Source: Nissolia schottii
Lineage: Eukaryota; Streptophyta; Magnoliopsida; Fabales; Fabaceae
Assembly: GCA_003254905.1 (NCBI GenBank)
Contig: QANU01076562.1
Coordinates: 1,122,823 to 1,186,822 of the forward strand
Reading direction: 5' to 3'
Length of the DNA stretch: 64,000 bases
Numbering within the stretch: position 1 is the stretch's first letter; the number at the start of each line of letters is the position of its first letter. The notes below the pieces were generated by a model. That model worked only from the letters and a program-made list of their open reading frames with translations. It was not told the origin of the DNA and made no database searches. The position numbers and the translations under genes are program-made. Below are positions 11,479-22,900 of this stretch, piece after piece.

Positions 11479-13319
11479 TGTCACGCCCCAACTTATGACG
11501 TGACTACACGTAGGGCTACTGTCCTACAGAAGCTCTGGCGTGGCATACTAATCATGCATAAAATGCTCATAATGATAAATAAATAACTTTATTTATGAAA
11601 TAACAACTTTAACATAATTGTTCTCATATAATTGGTTCAAAATCAATACTGAATTACATCATATTTCAACTGAAATGTAATGCTAGAATGCTATTAAAGG
11701 ATCTTGCCCTACGTGTCTTGAGCATAACTATATAACTCAGGTGGACCCCACTGGGAAGCAGAGCTTACCACTGACGCCTAAATCCTTGCTCACTGGACGA
11801 GGGGACGTTCTTACTGTCCTTAAGCCAATCTGAAAATCTCAATGGTGGGTACCTCGGTACCACACAAATAACACATATTGCATATAATATCATGGTATAT
11901 GGATACACATAATTAACAATCAAAGTATGAATAACTGTTAGAAGGTAAATGTGGATAAACTAAATATATTAAGTAAACTGAATATACCGAGTAACTGAAT
12001 AAACTGAATTAACTGTTGGAATGTAAAATTGATCTGTTGTACATATGCCCACGTCCTCTGGCGGAGAAACACAATTCAAGGGACGCGACCTCGATACTTG
12101 TGAGGGTATGCATACCCTAATATGAGGAGACTGGCGCTAGCCTAATATGCTAAATCTGGAAGGGCACACATGTCATAATCTGAGGAGCTTGATGCTCACA
12201 GCTATGTACTACTGATTCTAGGTTGCGAGGTCATTGACCCCGCGCTGCTCTAAGTCATCTATCCTACGATCTACTATTTGTAAAGTCTTTTAGGGATCTG
12301 TCTTTGATTACCCATGTTGCTAAGGCCAAAGGCTACTGATTATAACAAGTGTGTCCTACTTAGCTAATCTTGTTTATTAGTTCGGACTCAAGGACTAAGA
12401 TCTCACACTTAGGACAAAATTCCCAGGTAAGAGAGGTGTGTCACAACGGACATCTTAAGTATCAAGTCTTGCCTTAGTCAGAACCTGCTTCTTGTTAAGG
12501 TTCATGCCTTAACCGGAGTCTTTATTAACGTCTTATTATATAATCCTAACCAAGAAATTCTAAGGGATATTATATCTATGGGTCTAGGTCTCTATCCTAA
12601 CATAGCATGGCATAGCATAACATAAGCACAAATACATGTCATATAAATATATCACATAAGCATGGCATCTACTGAGCATGTATATAAATCTCTAACTAAC
12701 TACTAGCATGTTATAAACACAACTGACTCTATTGATGACCACCGAAGTGGAACCATCGACGTGTCGGGACCGTCACTCACTTGGAATGTCACAAAACTGA
12801 GGAACATTGGAACTGGGGGCTCCAAGCGATGTGGTGTTGGCACCTGGAAGGCCAACATAACCCACCATTAGAAACCCACAAGGAAATCTTAACTGTAGGA
12901 TCTGAGGTAGCGATCTTGGCATCGCTACAGCGTTCTGACATCGTCGCGGGACTGTTGTGAGCTACCACTACCAAAGTAGCGGCGTCGAGGCCTACTATCC
13001 TAGGCCATCCTAAAAGGAATGGCTACCTACCTAGGTGAAGATGCGAGCGTCTTCACAAGAGAGGGAGAGATAAGGTGAGCAGAAACTCGCTCTATAGAGA
13101 AGAAGAGTCTATAACTCTGAGTGAATTGGTATGGGGGAGGAGAGCTTTATATATAGGAGAAGGGATGGCCAAAGGGCCCAGCCAGGCTCTCTCTAAATCC
13201 AAAAATGTGGAACTAGGTTTTTCGGTCAGCAGCGACATGTTGGCTTTTCATCCTTGCATCTCGAGTGAGATGCACACGTTTCGCACGAGACGTGACCCTT
13301 TTTTTTTAGGGTCATCACA
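11479..13319 (-). mobile_element. Solo LTR (1841 bp), probably Ty3/gypsy, minus orientation
   Basis: On the minus strand it starts TGTGATGACCC and ends GGGGCGTGACA, with TG...CA borders. A perfect 5-bp target duplication CCTAA flanks it (11474-11478 and 13320-13324). A TATATATAAAG box lies on the minus strand near 13150, about 170 bases after the LTR start. A long transcribed-leader-like part follows, as in the larger LTR at 54237. No internal region or second LTR is present, so it arose by LTR-LTR recombination. The open frame inside it is not a gene. Confidence 0.88.
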
Positions 13320-13422
13320 CCTAAATTATTCGCTAACTTCATATATTTTGCAGATGTTTCTACTGATGCATTTTAATCACAAGGAGCGAGTTCACACTAT
13401 GATGTCATAAACACAGTGCCGA

Positions 13423-13515
13423 TTTCAGGAAAAGAAAAGAAAAAATAAGTACTAAAATCGGCAATGAAAATGCCAATTTTAGAACCCAAAATCATACACA
13501 TGTAAATTTTTAACC
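13423..13515. repeat. Second copy of the GATTTCA-type dispersed repeat
   Basis: Contains CCGATTTCAG, ATCGGC and ATGCCAATTTTAG, followed by ATACACATGTAAATTT. This parallels the end of the repeat at 3170-3385. It is strongly diverged. Confidence 0.35.
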
Positions 13516-13675
13516 TAACCCATTTTTTGGGTGTTTTGTTCAGTTGAGCCATTTAGAAAAACAATCATCTTTTCATAGTTATAAAAATAAAATTTAGAAA
13601 GAAAAGAATTGTCATAAAAAATTGGTTGAGATGTACATTGAAAGTATGGAAGGGGAACACCCAAAAAGTTACCTT

Positions 13676-13783
13676 CTATATATATATATATATATATATA
13701 NNNNNNNNNNNNNNNNNNNNNNNNNNNNNNNNNNNNNNNNNNNNNNNNNNNNNNNNNNNNNNNNNNNNNNNNNNNNNNNNNNN

Positions 13784-13816
<33 letters not shown>
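13676..13816. repeat. TA microsatellite containing an 83-N assembly gap
   Basis: A TA run enters and leaves a block of N at 13701-13783. The gap size may be nominal. Protein frames running through it are meaningless. Confidence 0.98.
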
Positions 13817-13819
<3 letters not shown>

Positions 13820-13821
13820 GT

Positions 13822-13964
13822 CACCAACGGGAGTTGGTCTAAGTGGTAAGCGGCTTGATATCTCTGAAGCCCGAGTTCGAGACCTTGTGTATGCAGTTAT
13901 CCTCGCTGAGAGATTCACCTGCCATGACCAAATGTGCGACCCGGGTCGACCCGGGCTGGCAAAC
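13822..13964 (+). mobile_element. tRNA-derived SINE
   Basis: The sequence has a pol III A-box-like GGTCTAAGTGG (13837-13847) and a B-box-like AGTTCGAGACC about 25 bases further on, then an unrelated body ending CGACCCGGGCTGGCAAAC. A long target duplication of the form (TA)nGTAGT precedes it (ending at 13821) and follows it (13965-13989, 25 bp). The insertion therefore went into a TA repeat. It does not fold as an intact tRNA, so I do not call a tRNA gene. Confidence 0.65.
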
Positions 13965-13989
13965 TATATATATATATATATATAGTAGT

Positions 13990-14481
13990 AAAGATAAGAA
14001 AAAAGGAAAATAAAAACAAGCAAAATCAAAAACCAAACGTGTGTGACAAAATACGCATAGCAGCGTTGATTAGCTGTAACTTCACGTTGACAATAACAGA
14101 GTCCAAACTTGTTTTTTTTTATTCAACGAAAAATATGTTATTAATTAAACCAAAATTAAGAAAAAAAATTAAACCAAAACTAATTACTGTATATTTCAAA
14201 CAATTAATTAAACTATTGGAGTAATGTTATTAATTATTAATTAATTAATTGTTTAATTATTTGAGGACTTCTCTTTCCATAGAATAGAAGCAGGATTTTC
14301 CTCACCTTCCTGGATTTTTTTATTTTTATTTTTAATTTTTATATATCCATTCTGACTATATACGCGGAAATCAAAATCCTTTCAAACATTCAGATTCGAT
14401 TTCTCAAAAAATCCAGGGTATTCCATTTTCTCCTCCCAAGAATTCAGAGAGAGGGTGGGGAGAGAGAGCCTTTGAATTCGG
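13990..14481. other. Promoter and leader of the SAP11-like gene
   Basis: AT-rich sequence ending in a purine-rich GAGAGAGGG leader just before the ATG at 14482. No other feature recognised. Confidence 0.5.
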
Positions 14482-16843
14482 ATGGGAACTCCTGAATTCC
14501 CAAATCTAGGAAAGCACTGTTCCGTTTCCGATTGCAAGCTCATCGATTTCTTGCCCTTCACTTGCGATCGCTGCAATCAGGTTTTGTTTCTCAATCAATT
14601 CTCACATATCTTCTTTTTTTTTTTTAATAATTATTTTATAATTTATTTATATTATTATAATTTAGCAGTTTGTGTATGTTGTATTGGACCTGCATTGCTT
14701 GGGTGCTTTTGGATTTTGCGTTTTTGTTGAAAACGGTGTTTTGATTTTTGATCAGGGAGAGTGGACGAAATTTGCAACGATTAAGCTGAAAATCGAGATT
14801 ATCTTCATTATGTTTTCTGCTTTTCTGCCAATAAGGAAGTTATTGAATTGAAATGCCAAACTTGCAGAAAAGAAAATGTCAAATTAGGGTTAGGGATAGT
14901 CTTTTTTCCCCTATAATCAGCTGGGTCATTAGTCAACGGGAGCATGTGAATATATTTTGAGCAGTCATGTGGTTATGGATATTGAACTGATGTACAGAAA
15001 GGTGATGGATTCTTGTTGGGGATTATATTTGTTGAATGACAGAACTGAACAATCTCATTTTGACATTTTTTTGTTTTGCTTTTCCTAATGTCAGTTAAGC
15101 AATAAATTGTATTTTACTTTCAGATATTGGTATAATAATGTTTGATATAAGTGCTCTTGCTATCAATGGAGTTTCTTTTGGATGTTAGGAGCTGCATCTT
15201 TCTCTGTTTCATGTTTCATCCAAGCATCTTTGAATGGTGTTTCCTGATCAGCTGTCAAATAGTTTAGTTTCAAGTTTTATATGCATTAAATACATTGGAA
15301 ACAAGTAAACATTTCCATTTTAAAACTTTTTAACGAGTGCCTTTAAGATACTTGTTACTCTCTCCTTGATTAGATTAAGAAAGTATTAAATGCATCTTTT
15401 ACACTTATACCTTTGTTATCTCTCATGCTTTCCATAACACTTATTAACTATAGCACTTATTGTTCAAGGTTAATTTTGTCTATGCACTCTATGTTCTTTC
15501 TATCTTAGTGTCAATTAAATGATTTCTTAAACTGTGTGTTTTTATCTAAAATGACAACAAAAACTGAACGGAGGGAGTAGCTTTTTTCCTTAAAGTTATA
15601 AAAGCCACCATTTGTATTACTGCTCTTCATTCTCATTATCTTCCTTCTATTGTTGTTAGACAGCATTTAAGTGCTTGATTTATATTTGAAAGTAGTTGAC
15701 ATACAATGTTGGGAAAAAAACGAATTTTAAAATCTAGGCTTTGCTGGAAATGAATAGAATCTTCTTATTGAGCCCTGAGGGCTTGCTTTCATGTTTATAT
15801 TGAGTACTCGTAGAAAAACCCTGTCAGGTTGCGTAATTTGATTATGGCAGTTTGACTTATCATGTTTGGTTGCATATTAGCCAAAAAGTTTAGTTCCAAT
15901 AAGCATTTTGACTTCTTGAGTTCATTTGGATTCAAATACTGAATAGAGATTATGGACGATGGCTTTCTGAGGATGTGCCAATATAGAATTATGGGTTAAT
16001 ATTCTCCTTATGTTCAATTTAAGAAATCTTTGTTTGTGCTAACTATATCTGCCCAATCTCTTGCAGGTATATTGTTTGGCGCACCGAAGTTATATTCAGC
16101 ACCAGTGTTCAAAACCCAACAGACAAGATGTCGCTGTTGTTATATGTCCACTCTGTGCCAAAGGAGTTCGCCTAATTCCGGATCAAGATCCAAACATAAC
16201 TTGGGAGAATCATGTTAACACTGAATGTGACCCATCAAATTATGAGAAAGTCACAAAGAAGAAAAAATGCCCTGCCCCTGGATGCAGGGAAATCTTAGTG
16301 TTCTCAAACACAATCAAATGCAGGGACTGTATGGTAGACCACTGTTTGAAGCACCGGTTTGGACCTGATCACAAATGTCCCGGTCCCAAAGCATTGGAAA
16401 CAAGTTTTTCATTCATGAGCCTTGTGAACAGGAGTAGAAAAGAGGAGCCAAGACCCAATTCGACGTCAACCGCATCATCTAGATGGACGACAAGCCTTCT
16501 TAACGTGGCTTCTAGTATTCGAGCTTCGGCTGAAGCAGGCATGTCGAAACTGAGTAACGAAATCAATCAAGCCTGGCAGACAACAACGGATGGGGCGGGA
16601 CCGAGCAGTGGCAGCGGAAATGGAAATGGTCATGTGGAGCAATGCCCTCAGTGTGGTGCAAAGTTTTCCTCTGTCACTACTTTGGTGAATCATGTGCAAA
16701 AAGTTCATGAAAGGAATGGCATCCGATATGGCGAAAAGAAGGTGGCAATTGATGCCTGTCCCAAGTGTAGTAAGGGATTTGTAGACCCAGTTGCCCTTGT
16801 GGAGCATGTTGAGAGGGAGCATGGTGGTAGTTCTAGAGCATAG
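14482..16843 (+). CDS. SAP11-like: AN1 and C2H2 zinc-finger stress-associated protein
   Basis: Two exons, 14482-14580 and 16067-16843, encode 291 residues. The 1.5-kb intron is GT-AG, phase 0, and splits the first AN1 finger between CDRCNQ and VYCLAH. Domains in order: AN1 finger at about 13-47 (CSVSDC ... CDRC ... YCLAH); second AN1 at about 101-137 (CPAPGC ... CRDC ... HCLKHRF); serine/asparagine-rich linker with SRWTTSLLNVASS; C2H2 fingers at 226-247 (CPQC ... HVQKVH) and 264-285 (CPKC ... HVEREH). This two-AN1 plus two-C2H2 layout is that of Arabidopsis SAP11 and SAP13, which are slightly shorter. The family is linked to abiotic stress responses; the precise target is unknown. All zinc ligands are present. 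The start is supported by the immediate finger and the upstream leader. Confidence 0.95.
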
Positions 16844-19800
16844 GTGCGTGGAATTAAAACACAAATTAAAGGACTTCTTGCTTCAGGAAATTGCACTCTT
16901 TTTAAATGGATGATTGATTTAAACATTTTTTATACCCATTCTTTTATAGCAAAAGGATGTCAATATAAATTTGAGGATGTAATTGTGCATTGTGCATTAT
17001 TTGACGGCTTGATTATTTGATAAAAGATTCTTCCTTGATGTTTAGCTTAGGACAAGGCCCTGAATTTTTGTTTTTTCGGTACAATATTTTCTGAAATTTT
17101 ATTTTCCAAAAGAATGGTGAAATATTCTTTATTGCCAAACCTTTGCTCGAAGTTTCTTTTTTATTTTATAATAATAAAATTTTGCTCTTGATTTCTTGTT
17201 CAAATTCTAATGTTTCGGCAATCTGAAGGGGTGAGACAAGGCGGTGTAGAGCTAGCAAGATGAATATGATGATGGTTTTTAAACGAGAAATAGTTGTTGA
17301 ACTTATATTTTAGACATTATTTTAGATAGTTGAAGATCAATGTATAAATGATTGAGGATTTTCAGAACGTTTTTTTTATCCTGGTAAGGTAACTAGTAAA
17401 TAATGTATAACATTTTTATTAATTCACCGGTAGAATGAGTAAAGTTCTCACTTGTTAATATATGATTTCTCATATTTCCTTGTAGACAGATTTACTAGTA
17501 ATTTAACCGAATTCCTCAAATGTCTCAATAATCTCATCTCAATGATGTCTAAAAACTGGTGTACCAATAATAGTGTTATTTTACACCGTCACTGTGGCCA
17601 AGTATACCTTTTTGGAGTGTCCAATGCTTTGTTGTCCTTCCAAGTGTATATATGAAATTCATAATAATTATAGAAGTTTGATTAACTCACTTAATACTTA
17701 AAGAGACTCTTAATGATCTGTCAAGGCATCATTTATAAATTTATAATGTAAAGAACTTTAGACTAAAAATAAATCAAAGCTAAATTCCTTTCAGAATGTA
17801 AGAAGGAAGTAATATATAAGCGACACTAAGGAAAGGAGCTTCAATTTTCAACCCTTTTTCAATATGCACGCGGATTGTTGGTTATGCCATTGCCATGTTC
17901 AGATGTACAATTCCCTCCTTTGATGCTTCAATCTAATCATAATGGAGAAATTAGTAGATTAGCACAGTGCATCACATCATTATTAAGTGCGTATACGAAC
18001 AAAGTGAATTCTATTATCTTTATTTTGTGTTCTATCAATATTAAATATTAATGAGTCTTATTAGCTTATCCAAAAATTTCTCACCATGATGAGTCATGAA
18101 AACATTCCATTACTTTTGTTTCAAAAGTTGGCAAGAAATCAATGCATGCCGGACTATTTTGCCCCTTCCATGAGCTACGAATGAGAATGCATCATATATT
18201 ATATATATTATTATATCCCTCCTCTCTGATTCTTTACTCTATTTGCTTTTTGCCTCTTTTGTTAGAGTACTCATCACGAGGAAGGCTCTTTTGCTTACGG
18301 AAATGGCTATAGTTCACCTGCATTTTAGATATTAAAATACATGCATAGATATTAGTAATTGGTTATTATAGAGTAGTAATTTTATTTTTTATTAAAATTA
18401 TTTTAAAAAATTAATTATGTGTATGTATAATTATCGTTGATTACATTTTAACAGTTAAAATGTGTGTATTTTAATTCTAAAGTGTAAACTATACTTTAGA
18501 AGAACTCAATCATTTTAATTACAACATTGGGCACTCCATCGCATTTTTTATATTAATTACCAATGATGTTAGATTTTTATTTTTATTTTTTGTGTATATA
18601 TATTTTTATTAAATTAATCAAAACGATGAAAATAATAAAATTTTGTGTCTTATTTTTATTTTATATTTACTATTTTCTTTATAAAATTTAAAGAAACATA
18701 AAATAATAATTTTTTGGCTATTTTCTTGACAAACTTTTAAAAACAAAAAATACATGCAATAAAAATAAAAATTTAACAAATCACTAATGATTAGTCATAA
18801 TGAAAGTTGAGATAAAATTTAATTATACACATAATTTAGAGTGAGGTATAATTTTAACAAGGAGTTGATATTCTATTTGGTCTTTGACGTTATTTTAATT
18901 GATCTCTTAACCTAAAAAATTGACACAGTAGTTCTGCAAATGAAGTGTAAAGTCCAAAACACCAAATAGGTGTTAACTCTTTTAAGAAACCTTAAGGATA
19001 ATGTATGCAATTTTAAAAAAAACTGTAAGAAAAAAAGGTGAAAAACAAAACGAGATTATTGTGTGTCTCCCAACTGCATGAAAAGTTTTATACCATCTTG
19101 GAATCATATACTGTTATTTAAAAGAACAAAAGAACTCTTTCACCGGCCAGTAAATACAGATTAATTTTTTTTTAAAAGAAAATATAGAGTGAGAGAGAGA
19201 GAAAGGTAAATGGGACCCGCATCCAGCGAAACCGTTGGTGCGATGCGTGAAAAAGTAAAGAGAAGCGTTATGGGAGAGGCGCCAACACCACCGCGCCTGC
19301 AACTTCCCTCCCTCTCCCTCCGGGTCTCCATTAATACATACATTACAACTTAAAAAATTAGAAAATGAACACTATGAGCAATATTAAATATGCATTAGTA
19401 TATATTATCACAAACCTATCATTCATATCATCGCATCTTTTCGAATTTTTAAGGGTACCATACCATAAACCATCTCATCTCATTTTCTCTCATTTCCCAA
19501 ACATTCTTCCGTATTTTGAGGGATTCCGCCAATACCCTCTTCCTCCCCCCTTTCGGCTCACATTGGTATTTCGTACCCAACGAGGAGGCCAAGCCCATGC
19601 ATCCCTCCTCCTCCTCCTCCTCCTTAAAACTTACCCATTATCATCAAATTCCAATGTCTATGTGACATCTTTTCCTCTTCTTTCTTTGGAGGTTTTCAAA
19701 TCAAACTGCTACATTCCACGCCCGCCTTGATGACCTTCAAATCTTGCTATCTTCAACCTGGTGGTTGAATTCGACGGGTGCCCATTTGGGATTTTAGCTT

Positions 19801-19993
19801 TTCTTTCCCTTCTCTGCATTCAAAATCCGATTTTTCCTTCTTGGGTCTAGAAGGGAAAGAGCACAATTTGAACCCAAATTGTCCAATTTTGTTTTCTTTT
19901 TCTTTTTTTTCTTTTTTTTTCCCCCCTCCAACAAGATACAAACTTTGTTGTGATTATTAATAAATTCCCTTTATCAATTTTGGAATTCAAAGA
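16844..19993. other. Spacer between SAP11-like and EFR3-like genes
   Basis: Contains the SAP11-like 3' UTR, a long AT-rich stretch without coding signs, and near 19185-19345 a GA/CT-rich part. A (TCC)n run at about 19602-19624 and the pyrimidine-rich stretch up to 19993 are probably the promoter or leader of the next gene. No transposon borders recognised. Confidence 0.5.
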
Positions 19994-22900
19994 ATGAGTG
20001 CGGTCTCTGGTGTGATTTCCCGCCAAGTCCTTCCCGCTTGTGGGGCTCTTTGTTTCTTCTGCCCTTCCTTGAGGGCACGGTCTAGGCAGCCTGTCAAGAG
20101 GTACAAGAGGCTCATCGCCGACATTTTCCCGCGAAACCAGGTCTCTTTCTTTCTTTCTTTCTTTCTTGGTTTTTCTGTTAATTGTGTTTCTTTTTTTTTT
20201 TTTAGTCCAATGTTTCTCTAATAATCATGTCACATTGTCAATTGCAATAGCAGTAGGGAGGGACCTGCAGTGAATTGTAATTCATGTTAGTTTAATGCAC
20301 AATTATGCTATTTAAGTAGGTTAGTGAAGTTAGAAGGCAAAATGTTCCTATATTACAGATGACTAGGCAGCGTGATGTTGAGAACACTACACGACTGTGA
20401 AGCGGTTTTTCCTTTTCGTGTATGCTTTGTTTTTGTGATTGAAGCGCTTGTTTTGCATCTTTTAGCTATACAGTATAAGCATGGCGCATGCTAGTTGAAT
20501 TGAAAGATCTGTGGTTCCATGATGGTGGCTTTCGCGCTTGAGTCGCAACATGTTAAAACTAAACATAATTTGCGTGTCTCTCTAGTTGAATTATTTGTTC
20601 TTTTTGTACTAATATTTGTTTGCCAAAATGATTGGCGTGTTGATTTTCCTTTAACTTGTTTATGAGCTCACAGGAGGAAGGGCCAAATGACAGGAAAATA
20701 GGAAAACTATGCGATTATGCCGCCAGAAATCCTTTACGGATACCAAGGGTACGTATGGAATCTTTAAACAGAGGCACGCCAAAATTTTTGATGTATCATA
20801 TTTTGTGACTTGACAGTGTCAGTTAATTCTTTATGTTATTTTATAAGAGAGAGGAATATTACAGAATACCATGATCAAGAGTCTTTCAACAATGAAGGAG
20901 GAAAAATAAAAGAGAAAAGGAGGCTGTTAAAAGTCCATTCCAAAAGATCTCTTCGTTCCCCCTCTGCTTAGCTCACATAGAAAAACCCATTAAAAAACTC
21001 GTGTGCTTAAATGCACATACAACTATCCTATCTCAAAGAAGACTAACTAACTGCAACTTGTGGCTAAAGCTCTAGAATTTTATTCTAGTGCGTGCAAAAG
21101 AAGCACAAGTCCACAACTTTCCACATTTTTCCCCTCTCCGGCTCTATAACAGGTAGTGAAAAGAGTTTGATAATCGGAAAATAATTCCAATGTATACTAA
21201 ACACTGCAAACAACTCGCCACATTTCCGAATTCTTGTGGCACATAATATGTACAATGACAATAGGAGACAAGGCCTTCTGTAACACATAATACTAGTGTT
21301 GTTGTCCAAACAAAAACCTCAATTGTAGAGATATTATTAAACTTCCAGATTGTGTAAAGGAAAACAAATTTACAACTAAAAAATCTGGTAGATTCCTGTC
21401 CATATTTGCACATCAAGTGAAGATTCCATGAAGATCAAATTGGAGGCTTCATATCCATCAAGTTTGCCATATTGAAGATTTAAAATACCACCAATGGAGT
21501 GAGAACACCTTAGAGCCCCTATTAGAGAACTTTTAAACATCTATGGGATGAGTAATTCTCTAACCTGTATACTAAAGATGCTGCTTATCTTGAGAAGCCT
21601 TGCTCAAAAAATACCATCCTTTTGTTCTCATCTACTGAACAACCTGCCCCAGAGTTCCCGCTTACCGTGGGTTTGAGTTTATAATAAATGACTATTCCAA
21701 ACATAAAATCTTGCCTCTTTTCTGTGATTATTTTCTCAAGAAAAGCTTATGTTTTCTAAATGCTTAAAGGTTATTGCTATACTCACTAAAATTATCTAAT
21801 TGATGATCAGATTGTGACTGCCCTTGAACAAAGGTGTTACAGGGAACTACGAAATGAGAACTTGCGCTCAACAAAAATAGTCATGTGCATTTACAAGAAA
21901 CTACTGTTTTCTTGTAATGAACAAATGTTAGTTCATATCTCTCCTTTCCTCTTCGGCAGTAATATTTTCTAACTTTAAATGATGTTCTTCTGATCAGTGC
22001 TTAACCTCCTGGAATCAAAATATTTAAAACATGTGGTGCATTTATTATTTCTATATCTCTTGATAGGCCACTATTTGCAAGTAGCTTGATAAGTATTATT
22101 CACACGCTGCTGGATCAATCACGGCAGGATGAAATGAGAATCATAGGATGCCAACTTCTTTTTGATTTTGTTAATAATCAGGTTGGTTTCACCAGTGCTG
22201 CTACAGTTACAATTTTTTCGTTTAATGGATTAAACATATATAATATCGACTGCCGTTTTTGACCATCCTTATAAACTGTGACCGGAGAAACACACGAGAC
22301 TCACAGATGTTTTGAATTTTGCAGAATGATGGAAGTTACTTGTTCAACTTAGAAAGTGTTATCCCAAAGCTATGTCAGTTTGCTCAAGAAACAGGAGAAG
22401 ATGAAAGGGCAAGAAATATTCGTTCAGCTGGTCTGCAAGGCCTTTCATCGATGGTATTTTTTTATTTTTTTTTATTTTTTATGATTCTACCATTGTTGTT
22501 GTTAGGCGAGATCAGAGTTGGGTACACCCCAAATGTATTAACACTTTATGCATGTAAGCAGAAGCACGCCCAATTTGTGCAGAAAATAACAGAATAAAAT
22601 AAAGCACGTGAATAGAACTTCACATGGGAACCGCCTTAACTATTCATGCCAACAAAATATAACAAGAAACTCCACACTAAATTCTAACGTGGAAAACCCC
22701 TTAAAATAATGAGGAAAAACCATGGGAGAAACCCCAAAAAAATATTCACTATATTTTAAGGATAAATATAGCAATATCCTAACTGCATTCACACACAAAT
22801 ATAATGTATCCCAATGAGACTCTCTCCTACTAGAATGTGTAGTAATACAGAGAACTAGAGAATACCGAAAAACTCCCAGCGTATACTCTCACACTACTCT

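Noticed and set aside
13075..13410. 111-codon open frame
   Set aside because: It lies inside the solo LTR and crosses its border and the target duplication. It has no domain and looks like chance.
13822..13900. Possible tRNA gene because of A- and B-box-like words
   Set aside because: No acceptor stem or anticodon arm can be drawn, and the long target duplication shows it is an inserted SINE.
13622..13918. Open frames running through the N block
   Set aside because: They consist of (TA)n translation (YIYIYI) and unknown bases.
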